NCBI GenBank assembly: GCA_024509875.1
Contig: JAMPIV010000299.1
Coordinates: 1,109,001 to 1,173,000 of the forward strand
Reading direction: 5' to 3'
DNA length: 64,000 nucleotides
Origin: Oreohelix idahoensis
Lineage: Eukaryota; Mollusca; Gastropoda; Stylommatophora; Oreohelicidae
Shown: piece after piece, positions 9,903 through 22,618 of the stretch
Numbering within the stretch: position 1 is the stretch's first letter
Layout: every line of letters begins with the position of its first letter
Program-made: the position numbers and the translations under genes
Notes under the pieces: model-generated
What the model saw: the letters and a program-made list of their open reading frames with translations, nothing else
Told to the model about the DNA's origin: nothing
Databases searched by the model: none

Positions 9903-11101
9903 GTATTCCAACACAGTATTCGTCAAGTTTATGTTGTTTATTAAAAGTTAAAAAAACAATCACAACAATAATCATGTGTTTACAGCAAAAATTATCATAA
10001 GTACAGAAAAATGCAAATAACAAGGTAGGGAGGGGGTGAAGAAGATTGGTATCGACTAAGCCCGTCCCGCTTATTAGACAAAGATAAACCCAGTCTAAAG
10101 ATAGATAGTTATCAGGAACATAGGTACGTTAACCTAACAGTGAAGTTAATTACTCTGAAAGAGGTGTTTCAAAATTAGTTATATGTGGTAGAAAAATCCT
10201 GTTCTTCCCAATTGTTCTTCCCTTTACTAAGCAAATGAAAAGGAGGGGCTTTTAAACAGAGTTAACAAATTATCAACTATCCCACTTAAAGGAACAATGC
10301 AGGGTATACAGAAAATTATATTACCAGGTAAGCAAGTTAACAAAATGGTTAAAAAAAAGATTAAATTTCCTGTCATTCACACACGCGCGTGAGGATCCCC
10401 ACTCATATATTCACACACTTACCGATTACAGCATCAGACACTCCAATAGAATTTTATAAACAGCAGTTACACTCTTGACACATGAAAAGGCCTGGTACTT
10501 CCGTGTCCCGCCCCAGATGTTGCGAAGTTTTGCTGATAGCAACTATTCTCACTTATCGCCGGACTTGAAGCCTAAGAGTTATTGTGTTTTATTATATAAA
10601 AAGAGTCTATGGGATAGCACTGACACAGTTCGACACAGGGGTGAAAATGAAGTGGTCTCTTTAATCTTCCGCTATGGTAAAATTCCTTCAATGCGTGATG
10701 ATAGTAACTGACCGGTAAGTTTATTAATCCAGTGAGGAAAAACTTAAGCCGTCACAGTTCAGGAAAATATGTACTCTCTCACAGTAGGGCAGTAAATCAA
10801 GTATCGCTACTGGCACTGTTCAACTTCCAGTTTATCTTACAGATTTGTAATTTTAATATGATGATTGTTCTTTACATAGTCTTGGGTAGGGTTTCTTTCA
10901 TGTAATTATGATAGCTAGGTCGCATCGAACCGCCACAAGATTAAATTTAAAAAAGGTTCATCAATATGTCTGGAAAGTTTTTAAGATGATTTATTTATTG
11001 CTGGGATCGCAAAGGTTACGATCACTCTGTATGAAAGAAAAAAGACATGTAATATACCGAAAAACCAAATAACCTTCTAAAGCGCGATGAATTTCCCGTT
11101 A

Positions 11102-11188
<87 letters not shown>

Positions 11189-12333
11189 GCGTTTTTAATT
11201 ATGTATTTAATAAAACACTGCGCGAGTTCTAATGTTTAAAACACACATCTATAAATATAGGACTTAACTAAAGTTATTAATTATAAATTCCTTCGCGACT
11301 TTAAAAGTTAGTTAAAGCATTTCAGCATCTATTTTCTTTTAGAAATAATATAGCAGATATATCATTACATTTACAACTGAAACTATTGAGATGGTTAAAT
11401 TTAATAGCTTTAAATTAACACAAAATCCAGTGAAATAGAATGAATGAACTAGGATCACCACTGATTTTCGTTTTTACACAATTATATTTTACCGTTTTGC
11501 ACAGAATAGAATTCACTGCAAATATATATAAAATCTAGGGGAAAATCTATAACAAGATTTCAAATATAGCTAGTGCTTCTGTCAAGTTCTGGCCAGCGAG
11601 TGATGAAGTGTATTTCTACGTGGTCTGTATATATCTAGAATGAAATGAAAGATGAGTGGGACATGAGAAAATTGACACCTTATTAGATCTCGAGACACTT
11701 TTGGGGATCTGACCGCCAGACTAAAGAAAGAAGCCGCCCCTGGTCTCTCGTATCTTCGCTCGCTGCATCCGTTTCGGCTTTCCCCGTTCGCTTTCACTGC
11801 GATCGGTTCTGCGTTTGGCACGGAGATGCGAAATACCGGCAAGACTTGCGTCGCTCGTTTCAGTGACCACTACTGTCTTTGATCGTGGCGCTAGTCTTTC
11901 CTGAAATCTCTCAGTGCCTGTTTGATTGTGTGCCGCTACATTCTGTTTGATGCTGTCAACGCCCCCACTGGTCCGGCATTCTGGCTAAGTTAATGAAAAT
12001 AACTGCATATGATTGCTGAAGAGATGTCCATGGGCGTGATTTAGCCTCTCCTTAAATCAATGCGATGACCGGAATGGACGGTAGATAAGCTGTCCACATA
12101 TTAATCAGCACGCGTGTTGCCAATCTGCGTGGAAAGGTTGCATAGCTAATGAGTCCAGGTGAAAAGAAAAATCCCGTTTGACGAAAGGTTACAATATTCG
12201 GGGGCACTGATGTTATCCAAGGGGTCGCTACGAAGGTCGTACTATATCATCCAACACTTCAGGGGTACCGATGTTATGAGGTGGTTCTTACCATCATCCT
12301 AACAAATTCAGGACGGATGAGTTGTCTGTCACA
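9903..12333 (-). repeat. E2 3' LTR (left), cut by E1
   Basis: 2431 bp aligning to 17903-21877 of the right LTR once the right LTR's 1.5-kb insertion is removed. Read on the minus strand it starts TGTGACAG after a polypurine tract. Its far end is missing and predicted to lie left of E1, outside the window. It contains a TA microsatellite. An open frame of 78 codons at 10475-10711 recurs at 20009-20245 only as part of the LTR copy. Confidence 0.9.
11106..11186. repeat. (TA)n microsatellite in the E2 left LTR
   Basis: An uninterrupted AT alternation of about 81 bases. The same LTR position on the right (about 20645-20740) has about 96 bases with interruptions, so the tract varies between the two LTRs. 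Confidence 0.95.
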
Positions 12334-12350
12334 ATCGTCCCCTCTTTTGA
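12334..12350 (-). promoter_or_regulatory. E2 polypurine tract
   Basis: Read on the minus strand it is TCAAAAGAGGGGACGAT, immediately before the LTR start TGTGACAG. Its position between the RNase H remnant and the 3' LTR fits the plus-strand primer. Confidence 0.75.
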
Positions 12351-12439
12351 GACATGAAAACCTCTTTTCATGTTTGATTTATGACGATGAAGCTGCCCTG
12401 AACGATAGCTTTAGGATGACTGGTATCTTCAACTTCCAC

Positions 12440-13064
12440 TTCTTCCTCCGTAGTCCAGTTTCTACTCAGGAAATCAGCCCCGACATTCTTGTCTTCCCGG
12501 AATGTATTCCACTTTGAAAGAATAAACGCTTAGAAAAAGGACCCAACGCATGACCCTTGCGTTAAATTCTTTATTGGCACCAAGAAATGCTAACGGAGCG
12601 TGGTCTGTTTGCACTGTGAAAGATGTACCATAGAGAAACTCATGATGGCGTCTGATACCGTCAATCAGAGCAAGGCATTCTCTTTAGACTACGCTGTAGT
12701 TCCGTTCAGCTTTATTTAATTTCCGACTACCATAGGCAACTGGAAATAGCATGTTCAGGTCACTGTCCTCGGCTTGTAGCGGTGTTGACCCGATGCCCTG
12801 ACCTGACGCGTCGACCCGTAATACAAAAGGTTTCTTGAGGTCAGGCAGCCTCAAAATGGGGTATCTAGACAACTGTCCTTTCAAAGTGCTGTATGCGTGT
12901 TCGCACTTTTGATCCCACATGACCTTATCCGGACGCCCTTTCTTAGTGAGGTCAGTCAGAGGTGCCGTCAGTCCGTTGAAGTTCTGGATGTACTTCTGAT
13001 AGTATGCACATAGTGATATGAAGGAACGTACGTCTTTCTTCGTTCGGGGTCTTTTTGCTGCCAC
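12440..13064 (-). pseudogene. E2 RNase H and RT connection
   Basis: The minus strand gives RPRTKKDVRSFISLCAYYQK, then RVDASGQGIGS with the first RNase H aspartate. The tail reads TDHAPLAFL and VEYIPG, continuing to the NVGADFLSR end block. A stop after RNYSVV (about 12684) and later frame changes interrupt it. In a live element this domain degrades the RNA strand after minus-strand DNA synthesis. Confidence 0.85.
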
Positions 13065-13070
13065 TATTTT

Positions 13071-13690
13071 CTATACGTTCTTCTTAATAGGCCAACTGCA
13101 TCCGTGAGAAATAGTATGCCCCAGGAAGTCTAACTGTTCAAACCCAATGAGACATTTGCTAGGTCTGGCTGTGAGACCAGTTTCCTGTCGTCTCCTGAGG
13201 AGCATAGCAACCGTAGCAATATGTTCTTCGTAGGTTTCCGATGCAATTAATATGTCATCCATAAAATTATGGATATGGGGACTTTGCAAAGGTTCTAGAA
13301 GCTTCCTCATCATCTTGGTGAACACTCCTGGTGCGTTATGCAAACCGAATGGCATCACATTAAATGTGTAATGTCCTTCACTAGTGCTGAAAGCTAACAA
13401 AGGGTTAATTTCCTCCTTGACTGGTATTTATAATAACCTTTACTGAGGTCAATCTTGGAGAAAATCGTTGCTTTGCTGAGCTTGGTGAACAACTCAGAAA
13501 AAGTTTGGAGAGGTTCGGGCTGGAATTCCGTTACAGCGTTTAGCAGCCGGTAATCTATACACAGCCGAACTTCCTTATTGGGCTTTTGCAACAGCACTAC
13601 ACTGGAACTGTAAGGAGATGTAGACTCACTGATAATTCCTGCCTGACGCAGCTTGTCTATTTCTCCGCGAAGTGCATCAGCTTTAGCGTA
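13071..13690 (-). pseudogene. E2 reverse transcriptase
   Basis: Two frame-shifted pieces. The upstream one carries IDYRLLNAVTEF and KIDLSKGYY (motif A). The downstream one has FSTSEGHYTFNVMPFGL and the catalytic FMDDILIAS. The break lies near 13395-13400, just after the DLSKGYY block. FMDD matches E1, which supports the same lineage. Confidence 0.87.
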
Positions 13691-13939
13691 CGGGATGGGG
13701 TAAACTCTGGTTCGAACAGGGGTCTCATTTGTTAATTTCATATCAAATTCAATGAGATTTGTTCGACCCGGTACATCCGTTAAGACTGCACTGTACTGTT
13801 TTAGTAGAGCCCTGGTTTCTGTTTGTTGTTCTGGTGAGAGATTGTCACCGAACTTGACATCTTTAAAGGATTCTGTGGGTTGCAGTGGATACTCCATGCA
13901 ACCATCATCATCTTCCTCGTCTTCCGTTGCTATGGCGAC

Positions 13940-15132
13940 CGCCAGGAGATGCTCGGAGGATGGCACTGGTCTTTCGAGATATTTCTTTAGCAGATTTATG
14001 TGGAAGACCTTCTCCTTTCCTTTAATGGAGATCTTGTAATTGGTACGTGAGATCTTTTTAAGGACGGTAAACGGTCCTTGCCATCCGATGCGAAGTTTAT
14101 TGCTTCCGGTTGGAAGTAGCAACAAGACTTTCTCCCCTGGTTGTAATTCTCTCTCTTTTGCAGCTTTGTTGTATCTTTTAGTATGTTTAGCGCGGGCTTT
14201 CTTAAGGTTGGTAGTAGTTAGATCCCATCCTAGCTTCAACCTTTCTTGAGCTCAGATACATACTTGCTTGCAGAGACGACTGTCTCGTCAGCCTTTTGGT
14301 CTGTCAGGGACCGAAGTAAGGCTTCTAGTGGCCCTTTAATAGGTCTGCCAAATAAAAGTGTAGCTGGCGCGAATCCCGTAGACGCTTGGGGTACCTCTCG
14401 GTAGACGAATAAGGCAGCCGATATATATAGGTCCCAGTCTTCCGGTTTCTCCTGACCCAGCTTACGTAACATGGTGGTGAGGGTGCCGTTAAAACGTTCC
14501 ACGAGCCCATTTCCGGCCGGATGGTAGGGACTTGTGTGGATATGTTTGGCCCTCAAGATCTTAAAGATCTCCTCCATTAACAGGCTACGGAATTGAGATC
14601 CATGGTCCGTCAAAACTTGTTGAGGGAATCCCAACCGTGTAAAAATTTGCACGAGGGCTTCTGCGACATGCTTGGAATCTATGCATGGTTGCGGTACAGC
14701 TTCGGCCCACATAGTGCAAGTGTCGACTAAGGTCTGGATGAACCTGTTCCTTCTTTTGGTCTTTTCCAGGGGACCAATAATGTCGACAGCAACCCGTTCA
14801 AATGGAGTCCCTACTATTGGCATTTGCCCCATAGGTACTGGGGGTGTCAAGTGCTTGGGTGCTACCCGTTGTCACTGGGCGCAGGATTTCACATACCTGA
14901 CAATGTCAGAGTTCATTCCTGGCCATCAATAGTGGGTTTTTATTCGCTGAATAGTGCCGTTTTGTCCCATATGTCCGCTAAAGGGAAGAGAGTGCCCCAT
15001 TTTTAAGATCTGGCTTCTGTACTGCGTCGGTACTAGGAGCTGGTTATTCCCCGTGTCCGGGTTGCCCGTTCTACGATACAATACGCCATCCTTAGAAAAG
15101 ATGTCTCCGTTGTGTCTTGGGTCCTTAGCCAT
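13940..15132 (-). pseudogene. E2 integrase
   Basis: The N-terminal zinc-finger segment (GHSLPFSGHMG) runs to a stop at about 14926. A second stop falls exactly where the last zinc-ligand cysteine codon is expected. The catalytic core follows in an open stretch (14236-14850) with VAVDIIGP, LTDHGSQF and LVERFNGT, so the D, D, E triad is intact. A frame change near 14237 leads to the GPY/F-type module (IGWQGPFTVLKK) ending in KKYLERP. Integrase precedes RT, as in E1. Confidence 0.88.
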
Positions 15133-15171
15133 GGGCAGTTTTCTAAAGCAGGGCTCCAGAGTAGGGTCCTT

Positions 15172-15622
15172 TTATTGCGCCTCCTTCAGTTCGTTCGGCA
15201 ACAAATTTAGCGCAGGCTCCCTCTCCTTCTTGGCTTGCTCTCTTGTGGTTACTGCTGCCACAATCGGCTCCTTTGGTCTCCCAATAAACATATCTGCATC
15301 CCAGGATAAGTGGGTAAATAGGATCATCCATAATGGCCGCTTTAATAACTCCTCTGACAAAGTCAGAGTGTATTTCTACCAGTGCGATAGGAAGCGTCCT
15401 GGGTGCATCACTCCTGAAAACTCAACTAAGTTTGACGGTTTCCTCTGTCTCCTGACCGGGTTTGACTAGGTGCCTAGCGACAATACAACTAAAGCTTAGT
15501 CCAGTGTCAAAGAGACAAGTAGTTGAGGTACCATTCAGAATTACAGTTCCTCGATTTGAGGGTCGGTCCCTCTCAGGTTGAGAATCACTGACATTGACTC
15601 TACCTTTCGAGGCTGTACGCAA
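15172..15622 (-). pseudogene. E2 protease
   Basis: The DTG motif is visible in TTCLFDTGLSFS, followed by VARHLVKPGQETEET. The second half (LSWDADMFIGRPKEP) is in other frames, so at least two frameshifts are present. Comparison with E5 (60687-61265) confirms the reading. Confidence 0.8.
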
Positions 15623-15639
15623 ACATCCGATGCGGTTTG

Positions 15640-16821
15640 GACCGGTTTGTTTGCCCTGATCAGACGTTCCTGGTGTAGGGGTCTTCCCTTTTACTTGACC
15701 TTGGTGGCCGCGCTGCTACGTAGGCTTGGTGGGTTGATCAGAATTGTTGTTAGGGGGGTATCGGGTTTTGTAGAATTTCGATTTTTCCTGGGGAGGTCTC
15801 TGGGTATTATTTTCTCGTTGGTTATAATTCTGAGAGGAATTAGAGGAATAGGATGACTGCTCTAGATTTTTTTTACGAGATGGCTCATCTGTGGGTTTAC
15901 GTTTAGTGCTGGGAAGTTCGGCCATTGCATTGGTATAGCGTTCTGCCTTATTGAGTATGTCCTGAAACCTGACTGCGCCCTGTTGAGCCAAAAATCTACG
16001 GGTTTCGTTTGACAAAGTTGACTTTATCTGTTCCACAAGAACAAGTTCAAGTAGTCCCTCATATGTAAGAGGTAGGTCAGATAGTTCAATGCACTTTGTC
16101 AAATAGCCCGTGAGACGTGAAGAGAACTGCGGGAATGTTTCCGTGCTTTCTTTCCGGCTGTTTCTGAACATTTGCAGAAATTTTCGGGCGGTCATCTTAA
16201 ACCGTTCTAGCAAGGCTTTCTTCAGCATGTCGTAATCATGTTGGTTGGTTCCCAGCTTTGTATATACGTCATAAGCAGTACTTTTTAATGACGTTTAGAG
16301 TTTAAGTGCCCAGCGGGAACTCTCTAACCCATACAGATTTGCGAGCCTCTCGAATTTTTCTAGATAGCTGTCAATTTTCTCATTGGGACTAGGAAAAGAC
16401 TCTAAAGCAAAAGACATCGCAGTTAATTGGGCAGATTGAGTGCTGGAGAGGTCCATTGACTGAGACTGGGGCGAAGACGGCTCTCTGTTATTCGAAGTAG
16501 AGGCGCCCCGACTATCTAAAGCTTTAAGCGCCAGTTCATGCTGTCTTTCCCTCTCTCTCTCTCCCTGCGAGCTTCCATTTCTGCCTCAATTTTCTTCTGC
16601 TCCAATAGGCGTTCTTCCGCTTCTTTCCTATCTGCCCTCTCCTGTGCTTCTCTCCTCTCTGCTCTCTGTTTCTCTTCCTTCCTTTCTGCTTCTGCTCTTT
16701 GTTGCTCCGCGTCATATATTTCCAGTTCCTGGTTGACAAACAAGTTCGCCGCTTGTGCGTCTAATCCTGCCTCTTTCGCTTCCAGCCTCAGGATGGATCT
16801 CATCTTTATCCTCTCTGCCAT
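15640..16821 (-). pseudogene. gag: E2 Gag
   Basis: The start chosen is the ATG at 16821 (MAERIKM), by analogy with MAEL in E1. The N-terminal module (AKEAGLDAQAANLFV) is followed by an E/R/K-rich coiled coil, then a frame break between 16516 and 16228. The capsid's SCAN-like part reads ELVLVEQIKSTLSNETRRF and then DILNKAERYTNAMAE. I see no clear CCHC knuckle before the protease, though frame damage makes this uncertain. Confidence 0.85.
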
Positions 16822-16834
16822 TGTCAAAGAATAA

Positions 16835-17565
16835 GATGTCGTATGACTAGAGAATAGTACGAAAGAACACGAAGGGAAAAAAACTCAAACTCGCTACGAG
16901 AAAAAAAACACAAAGTATAAATTTACTTGTGTTACCTCCTATTTGAAATGTGCAAACTTATCGCTGCTATTATTGTCACTTAAGAATCTTGACGCAAGTG
17001 ACTATGCCACTAAAATGGTAAGTTACACTAGAAAAGATTCTACTTTTACTAACAGTAGAGAACAATTTATATTAAAACAATTTAAAAGGGAAAAAAATTT
17101 TTTTCCTCAAAGTTTTTTAATTCTCCGTCACAAAACTCGCCCCTGAAGTCAATTTATGAGACGAGACGATGTTAACTAGACTTAAAAGTCAGAACAAGGC
17201 GTCTTTAGCTAAGCTCAACTCTTTTTAACTTCAAAAAAACCTTTAGTGACTGTAAAACCAATCACGCAATCCCAGCAAATCGTATAAAGAAAAAAAATTA
17301 ATTTTCTCCGCCAGAGGGTACTTTAGCTAAACGAATTTATGATTATCCGTACTTTCTACTGCTGTGGAAAGAAAACAACCTGTAAATATGCTGTGTGGAC
17401 GACCCAAATATTAAAAGGCGTTGTCTAGGGGTGTAATTAATTATTTATTTATTTCCCTAAATCACAAAGATAGATCACTCACACTCTATCTAGTTAGACC
17501 CAGACTTAGATCAGACTCAAAATATCTTTATCCCGGCTATGCGATTGCCTCAAATGTAGCTCAAG
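16835..17565 (-). other. E2 leader between PBS and gag
   Basis: About 730 bases of AT-rich sequence between the primer-binding site and the gag start. I see no convincing coding frame or structured motif in it. Confidence 0.6.
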
Positions 17566-17582
17566 ATCCCAGGACCAGCCCA
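17566..17582 (-). promoter_or_regulatory. E2 primer-binding site
   Basis: The minus strand reads TGGGCTGGTCCTGGGAT, 7 bases from the LTR terminus ACGACA. It resembles the E1 site in the GGTCCTGGGAT half. This placement fixes the inner end of the right LTR at 17590 instead of 17903, where the left copy happens to stop. Confidence 0.72.
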
Positions 17583-18130
17583 CAAATATTGTCGTAAATT
17601 TATTCTGAGAGAAAGAGTCTTAGAAATAGTGGTCCGGTTTCGAGTGTAGAATGATGGTAAAATGCTCAGTGATAGAAATGTAGAGAGTAAATAGTTGCTT
17701 CACAGAGTGCTGGAGGAGAGTAAAGACACTTATTTACGACAAATCGTTTCTCTCAATCTTCTCTTCAGGCTCTCCTGGTCAAACAATTATTTGCCAGTTT
17801 TCCAGACACACACCTGCTCTCACACCGATTTGGTGCTTCAAACACACCGACGACGTGGAAAAAAACTATCTTAAACAAATAGGGGAAAATTATGGGCTTT
17901 GGGTATTCCAACACAGTAACCGTTAAGTTTATGTTATTTATTAAAAGTAAAAAAAAAAACAATCACAACAATAATCATGTGTTTACAGCAAAAATTATCA
18001 TAAGTAGAGAAAAATGCAAATAACAAGGTAGGGAGGGGGTGAAGAAGATTGGTATCGACTAAGCCCGTTCCGCTTATAAGACAAAGATAAACCCAGTCCA
18101 AAGATAGGTAGTTATCAATAACATAGGTAA

Positions 18131-19657
18131 TGATACAATCTAATTTGCCACCAAATGTTAATAACTGTTTTTGCCACCACTGATAATATATGTTTTATTT
18201 ATCCTTCCACTGTTAATATTTCTTCTTTGAAGACTCGCTGTTAATACGCCACTGATACCCAAAGTTAAATGGTCATTTTTTCACTCACCAACTGTTACCG
18301 AGATAATAAGTTACCAGGAGAAAAGTTTACAGAGGTTTCATTCTTAGCAGTACACACTGACCGCACTGGCTAGTGATAGAAGTAGGTCGCGGGTTCTACA
18401 ATATAATCTGAGAAGACTTAAGCCACGCCCACACAGGGCTATTTATGTATCTGAGTACTACTGTCACACCCGCTGTTATCTTACCGAGTTTTGAATGTTG
18501 TAGTGAGTGTGTGTAGGTAAAATCACACACTACAGGTACACACATCAGAGGCATGGAGCGTTGAAACTACAGGTGACAGTTAATGACAGTTTATTACTTT
18601 ACAACACGTTAACATCAAATACACATAGTCACATTATAGTTCACAATAATAAATCCTCACTCCACGATTACTACATAATACGGCCTGTCCACATCCTGGC
18701 CTAATAAAAGCTTCATAACAGCTTCATAAATCTCCACACTACTCAACAAAGCCTGCTCACACGGCAGCTATCATAATCTTCATATGGCCTAAACAATACT
18801 CCATTACACAATAAAGCCTGCTCACACGGCAGCTATAATAATCTTCATAATAATGGATCCTTTAGCAAACGGTTATCATCACCGTGCTATAATGTAAATA
18901 TGGCCTCCTCAAAGATACGCTTCACATCAGCGTTATAATAATCATATAATAATGGATCCTTTAGCAACCGGTTATCATCACCGTGCTATAATGTAAATAT
19001 GGCCTCCTCAAAGATACGCTTCACATCAGCGATATAATAATCTAATGAGTCCTACCAGCAATTTCTCACAAGACTCCATACCCGGCAGTCTGCAATAATC
19101 TCGCCTTTACTCATCTTAGCGCGATTATATCACAATATAAGTCAATGGATCCTAACATCTCAAAATACACACAATACTGCTCACTCGGCAGTTTGCAATA
19201 ATCTCACCTAAACATGTCTTCACATAACACAATTATCCTCTCTCAGGAAATAATGGCCTACACAAATCATGGCCTCTTATCTTCAGCACTGTACAGGCAT
19301 ACTATCGAAAAACACACAGTGGGGCCGACTACTTCGGTCGATGCCCAAAAACTCTCTGCCCACGGGATCACACATCTCCCGCCTAAAACTATCACAAGAC
19401 CCGTATGTTCATAACCCCCGCTCAGTCTACATACTTGCACGTGCTAGCCACAAATAGCTAAACACCCGTAGCTCAAAACAGTTCAGAGTGCATACCTCTA
19501 CACAATTGAACTGACCAGCGTTCACACGCTTTCTAACTTTCGAAACTTAACTTAACGCTAAAGACAATCACGTCTTCAAGCAACGAAAACCCATAATCTA
19601 ATCTGATAACCAAACATTTTCAAGATTATTTCCCTTCCATCAGATTTACTCTCTACA
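18131..19657. mobile_element. Solo-LTR-like insertion rich in short hairpins
   Basis: About 1.53 kb present in the right E2 LTR but absent from the left, where the sequence runs ATAGGTACGTT. The insert can be read as TGATACAATC...CTCTACA, giving TG...CA ends. The flanks GGTAA and AGTAC each differ by one base from the empty-site GGTAC, consistent with an old 5-bp duplication. No coding frame is recognisable. From about 18680 to 19580 it carries many short inverted repeats, for example ACGGT/ACCGT at 18869, ACGCT/AGCGT at 18917, ACTGC/GCAGT at 19176 and AAGAC/GTCTT at 19561. An AATAAA lies on the minus strand near 18590. The insertion is certain; solo-LTR identity is an inference. Confidence 0.68.
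18851..19035 (+). repeat. Two tandem 99-bp units inside the insertion
   Basis: The block starting TAATGGATCCTTTAGCAA recurs 99 bases later with one or two substitutions. Each unit has two short hairpins (CGGT/ACCG and CGCT/AGCG stems). A related 67-base spacing repeat carries CTGC/GCAG hairpins at 18753 and 18818. Confidence 0.85.
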
Positions 19658-20638
19658 AGTACGTTAACCTAACAGTGAAGTTAATTACTCTGAAAGAGGT
19701 GTTTCAAAATTATGTATGGGTGGTAGAAAATCCTGTTCTTCCCATTTGTTCTTCCCTTTACTAAGCAAATGAAAAGGAGGGGGTTTTAAACAGAGTTAAC
19801 AAATTATCAACTATCGCACTTAAAGGAACAATGCAGGGTATACAGAAAATTATATTACCAGGTAAGCAAGTTAACAAAATGGTTACAAAAAAGATTAAAT
19901 TTCCTGTCATTCATACACGAGCGTGAGGATCCCCACTCATATATTCACACACTTACCGATTACAGCATCAGACACTAAAATAGAACTTTATAAACAGCAA
20001 TTACACTCTTGACACATGAAAAGGTCTGGTACTTCCGTGTCCCGCCCCAGATGTTGCGAGGTTTTGCTGATAGCAACTATTCTCACTTATCGCCGGACTT
20101 GAAGCCTAAGAGTTATTGTGTTTTATTATATAAAAAGAGTCTATGGGATGACACTGACACAGTTCGACACAGGGGTGAAAATGAAGTGATCTCTTTAATC
20201 TTCCGCTATGGTAAAATTCCCTCAATGCGTGATGATAGTAACTGACCGGTAAGTTTATTAATCCAGTGAGGAAAAACTTAAGCCGTCACAGTTCAGGAAA
20301 ATATGTATTCTCTCACAGTAGGGCAGTAAATCAAATATCGCTACTGGCACTGTTCAGCTTTCAGTTTATCTTACAGATTTGTAATTTTAATATCATGATT
20401 GTTCTTTACATAGTCTTGGGTAGGGTTTCTTTCATGTAATTATGATAGCTAGGTCGCATCGAACCGCCACAAGATTAAATTTAAAAAAGGTTCATCAATA
20501 TGTCTGGAAAGTTTTTAAGATGAAATCTTTATTGCTGGGATCGCAAAGGTTACGATCACTCTGTATGAAAGAAAAAAGACATGTAATATACCGAAAAACC
20601 AAATAACCTTCTAAAGCGCGATGAATTTCCCGTTAAGA

Positions 20639-20742
<104 letters not shown>

Positions 20743-22530
20743 GCGTTTTTAATTATGTATTTAATAAAACACTGCGCGAGTTCTAATGTTTAAAACACAC
20801 ATCTATAAATATAGGACTTAACTAAATTTATTAATTATAAATTCCTTCGCGACTTTAAAAGTTAGTTAAAGCATTTCAGCATCTATTTTCTTTTAGAAAT
20901 AATATAGCAGATATATCATTACATTTACAACTGAAACTATTGAGATGGTTAAATTTAATAGCTTTAAATTAACACAAATCCAGTGAAATAGAATGAATGA
21001 ACTAGACCACTGATCACTTTACACAATTATATTTTACCGTTTTGCACTGAATAGAATTCACTGCAAATATATATAAAATCTAGGGGAAAATCTATAACAA
21101 GATTTCAAATATAGCTAGTGCTTCTGTCAAGTTCTGGCCAGCGAGTGATGAAGTGTATTTCTACGTGGTCTGTATATATCTAGAATGAATGAAAGATGAG
21201 GGGGACATGAGAAAATTGACACCTTATTAGATCTCAGGACACTTTTGGGGATCTAACCGCCAGACTAAAGAAAGAAGCCGCCCCTGGTCTCTCGTATCTT
21301 CGCTCGCTGCATCCGTTCCGGCTTTCCCCGTTCGCTTTCACTGCGATCGGTTCTGCGTTTGGCACGGAGATGCGAAATACCGGCAAGACTTGCGTCGCTC
21401 GTTTCAGGGACCACTACTGTCTTTGATCGTGGCGCTAGTCTTTCCTGAAATCTCTCAGTGCCTGTTTGATCGTGTGCCGCTACATTCTGTTTGATGCTGG
21501 CAACGCCCCCACTGGGCCGGCATTCTGGCCAAGTTAATGAAAATAACTGCATATCATTGCTCAAAAGATGTCCATGGGCGTGATTTAGCCTCTCCTTAAA
21601 TCAATGCGATGACCAGAATGGACGGTAGATAAGCTGTCCACATATTAATCAGCACGCGTGTTGCCAATCTGCGTGGAAAGGTTGCATAGCTAATGAGTCC
21701 AGGTGAAAAGAAAAATCCCGTTTGACGAAAGGTTACAATATTCGGGGGCACTGATGTTATCCAAGGGGTCGCTACGAAGGTCGTACTATATCATCCAACA
21801 CTTCAGAGGTACCGATGTTATGAGAGGGTTCTTACCATCATCCTAACAAATTCAGGACGGATGAGTTGTCTGTCACAGTCGGTGTAAACTTCATGAGTTT
21901 TATATTTATTTTGGTTAATTAAAATGGAGAACATGCCACATGTCCTCCTCTGCATACTTTTACGTTTTATAATGAATATCTAAACTTCTTGTATTCTCGT
22001 ATATAATTAACCTTATTTTCTGTGTGCTATTCTGATGATATCCATATTGCTTAATATATTCTTTTATATATAAATAAATTTTCTCCTGCAGCCAGTAGCT
22101 TCGATAGAAAACTTAGTAATGAATAACTCTCAGTCAAAGTAAAATGACCACTTGTTTCCATTATCCTTTCCAAGCCGCTATTATCTATTAGTACGCTTGG
22201 ATTTAGATCAATCATCGAAATTATAATGAATTTTCTTGACCTCTATATCCATGCCATTTTGTAGTGTTGTGTAAATTTCACCTTTCACACATTCTTCTGT
22301 TACATTAGTAACAACTGTGTAATGTTAATCTTTAGTTTCCTACAGTCACTTGCCATTTTCGAAATACAGATACCTATGTCTCATTATAAACAATCTATGC
22401 CTGTGCTTCCTTTGAGAGCGTAAGGGTGACATCTTGATTTTAGTAAGCGCTTTGTGAGCACACAATCATTTCTCTTGCGTTCAGTGCTTTTGTTGCTATT
22501 CCATTCCACCTTGTTTCACATTTTTACGGT

Positions 22531-22618
22531 GCCAGTTCTGCAGGCACCCTATGCCAGTTCTGCAGGCACCATATGCCAGTTCTGCAGGCACCATATGCCA
22601 GTTCTGCAGGCACCCTAC
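22531..22618 (+). repeat. Four tandem copies of a 22-bp unit
   Basis: GCCAGTTCTGCAGGCACCnTAT occurs four times in direct tandem with only C/A and T/C variation at the 3' end. Each unit contains CTGCAG and a near-palindromic GCC...GGC frame. It is a minisatellite, with no spacers, so it is not a CRISPR. Confidence 0.95.

Noticed and set aside
10475..10711. 78-codon open frame conserved at 20009-20245
   Set aside because: Both lie at the same position in the two E2 LTRs, so similarity is explained by LTR copying. No domain and no independent sign of coding.
17903..17910. Right E2 LTR starting at 17903, where similarity with the left LTR begins
   Set aside because: There is no TG terminus or PBS there. 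A TG terminus and PBS-like site occur at 17590 and 17566-17582, and truncation of the left copy by E1 explains the shorter match.
22531..22618. CRISPR-like array
   Set aside because: Units are directly contiguous with no spacers, and the context is eukaryotic.
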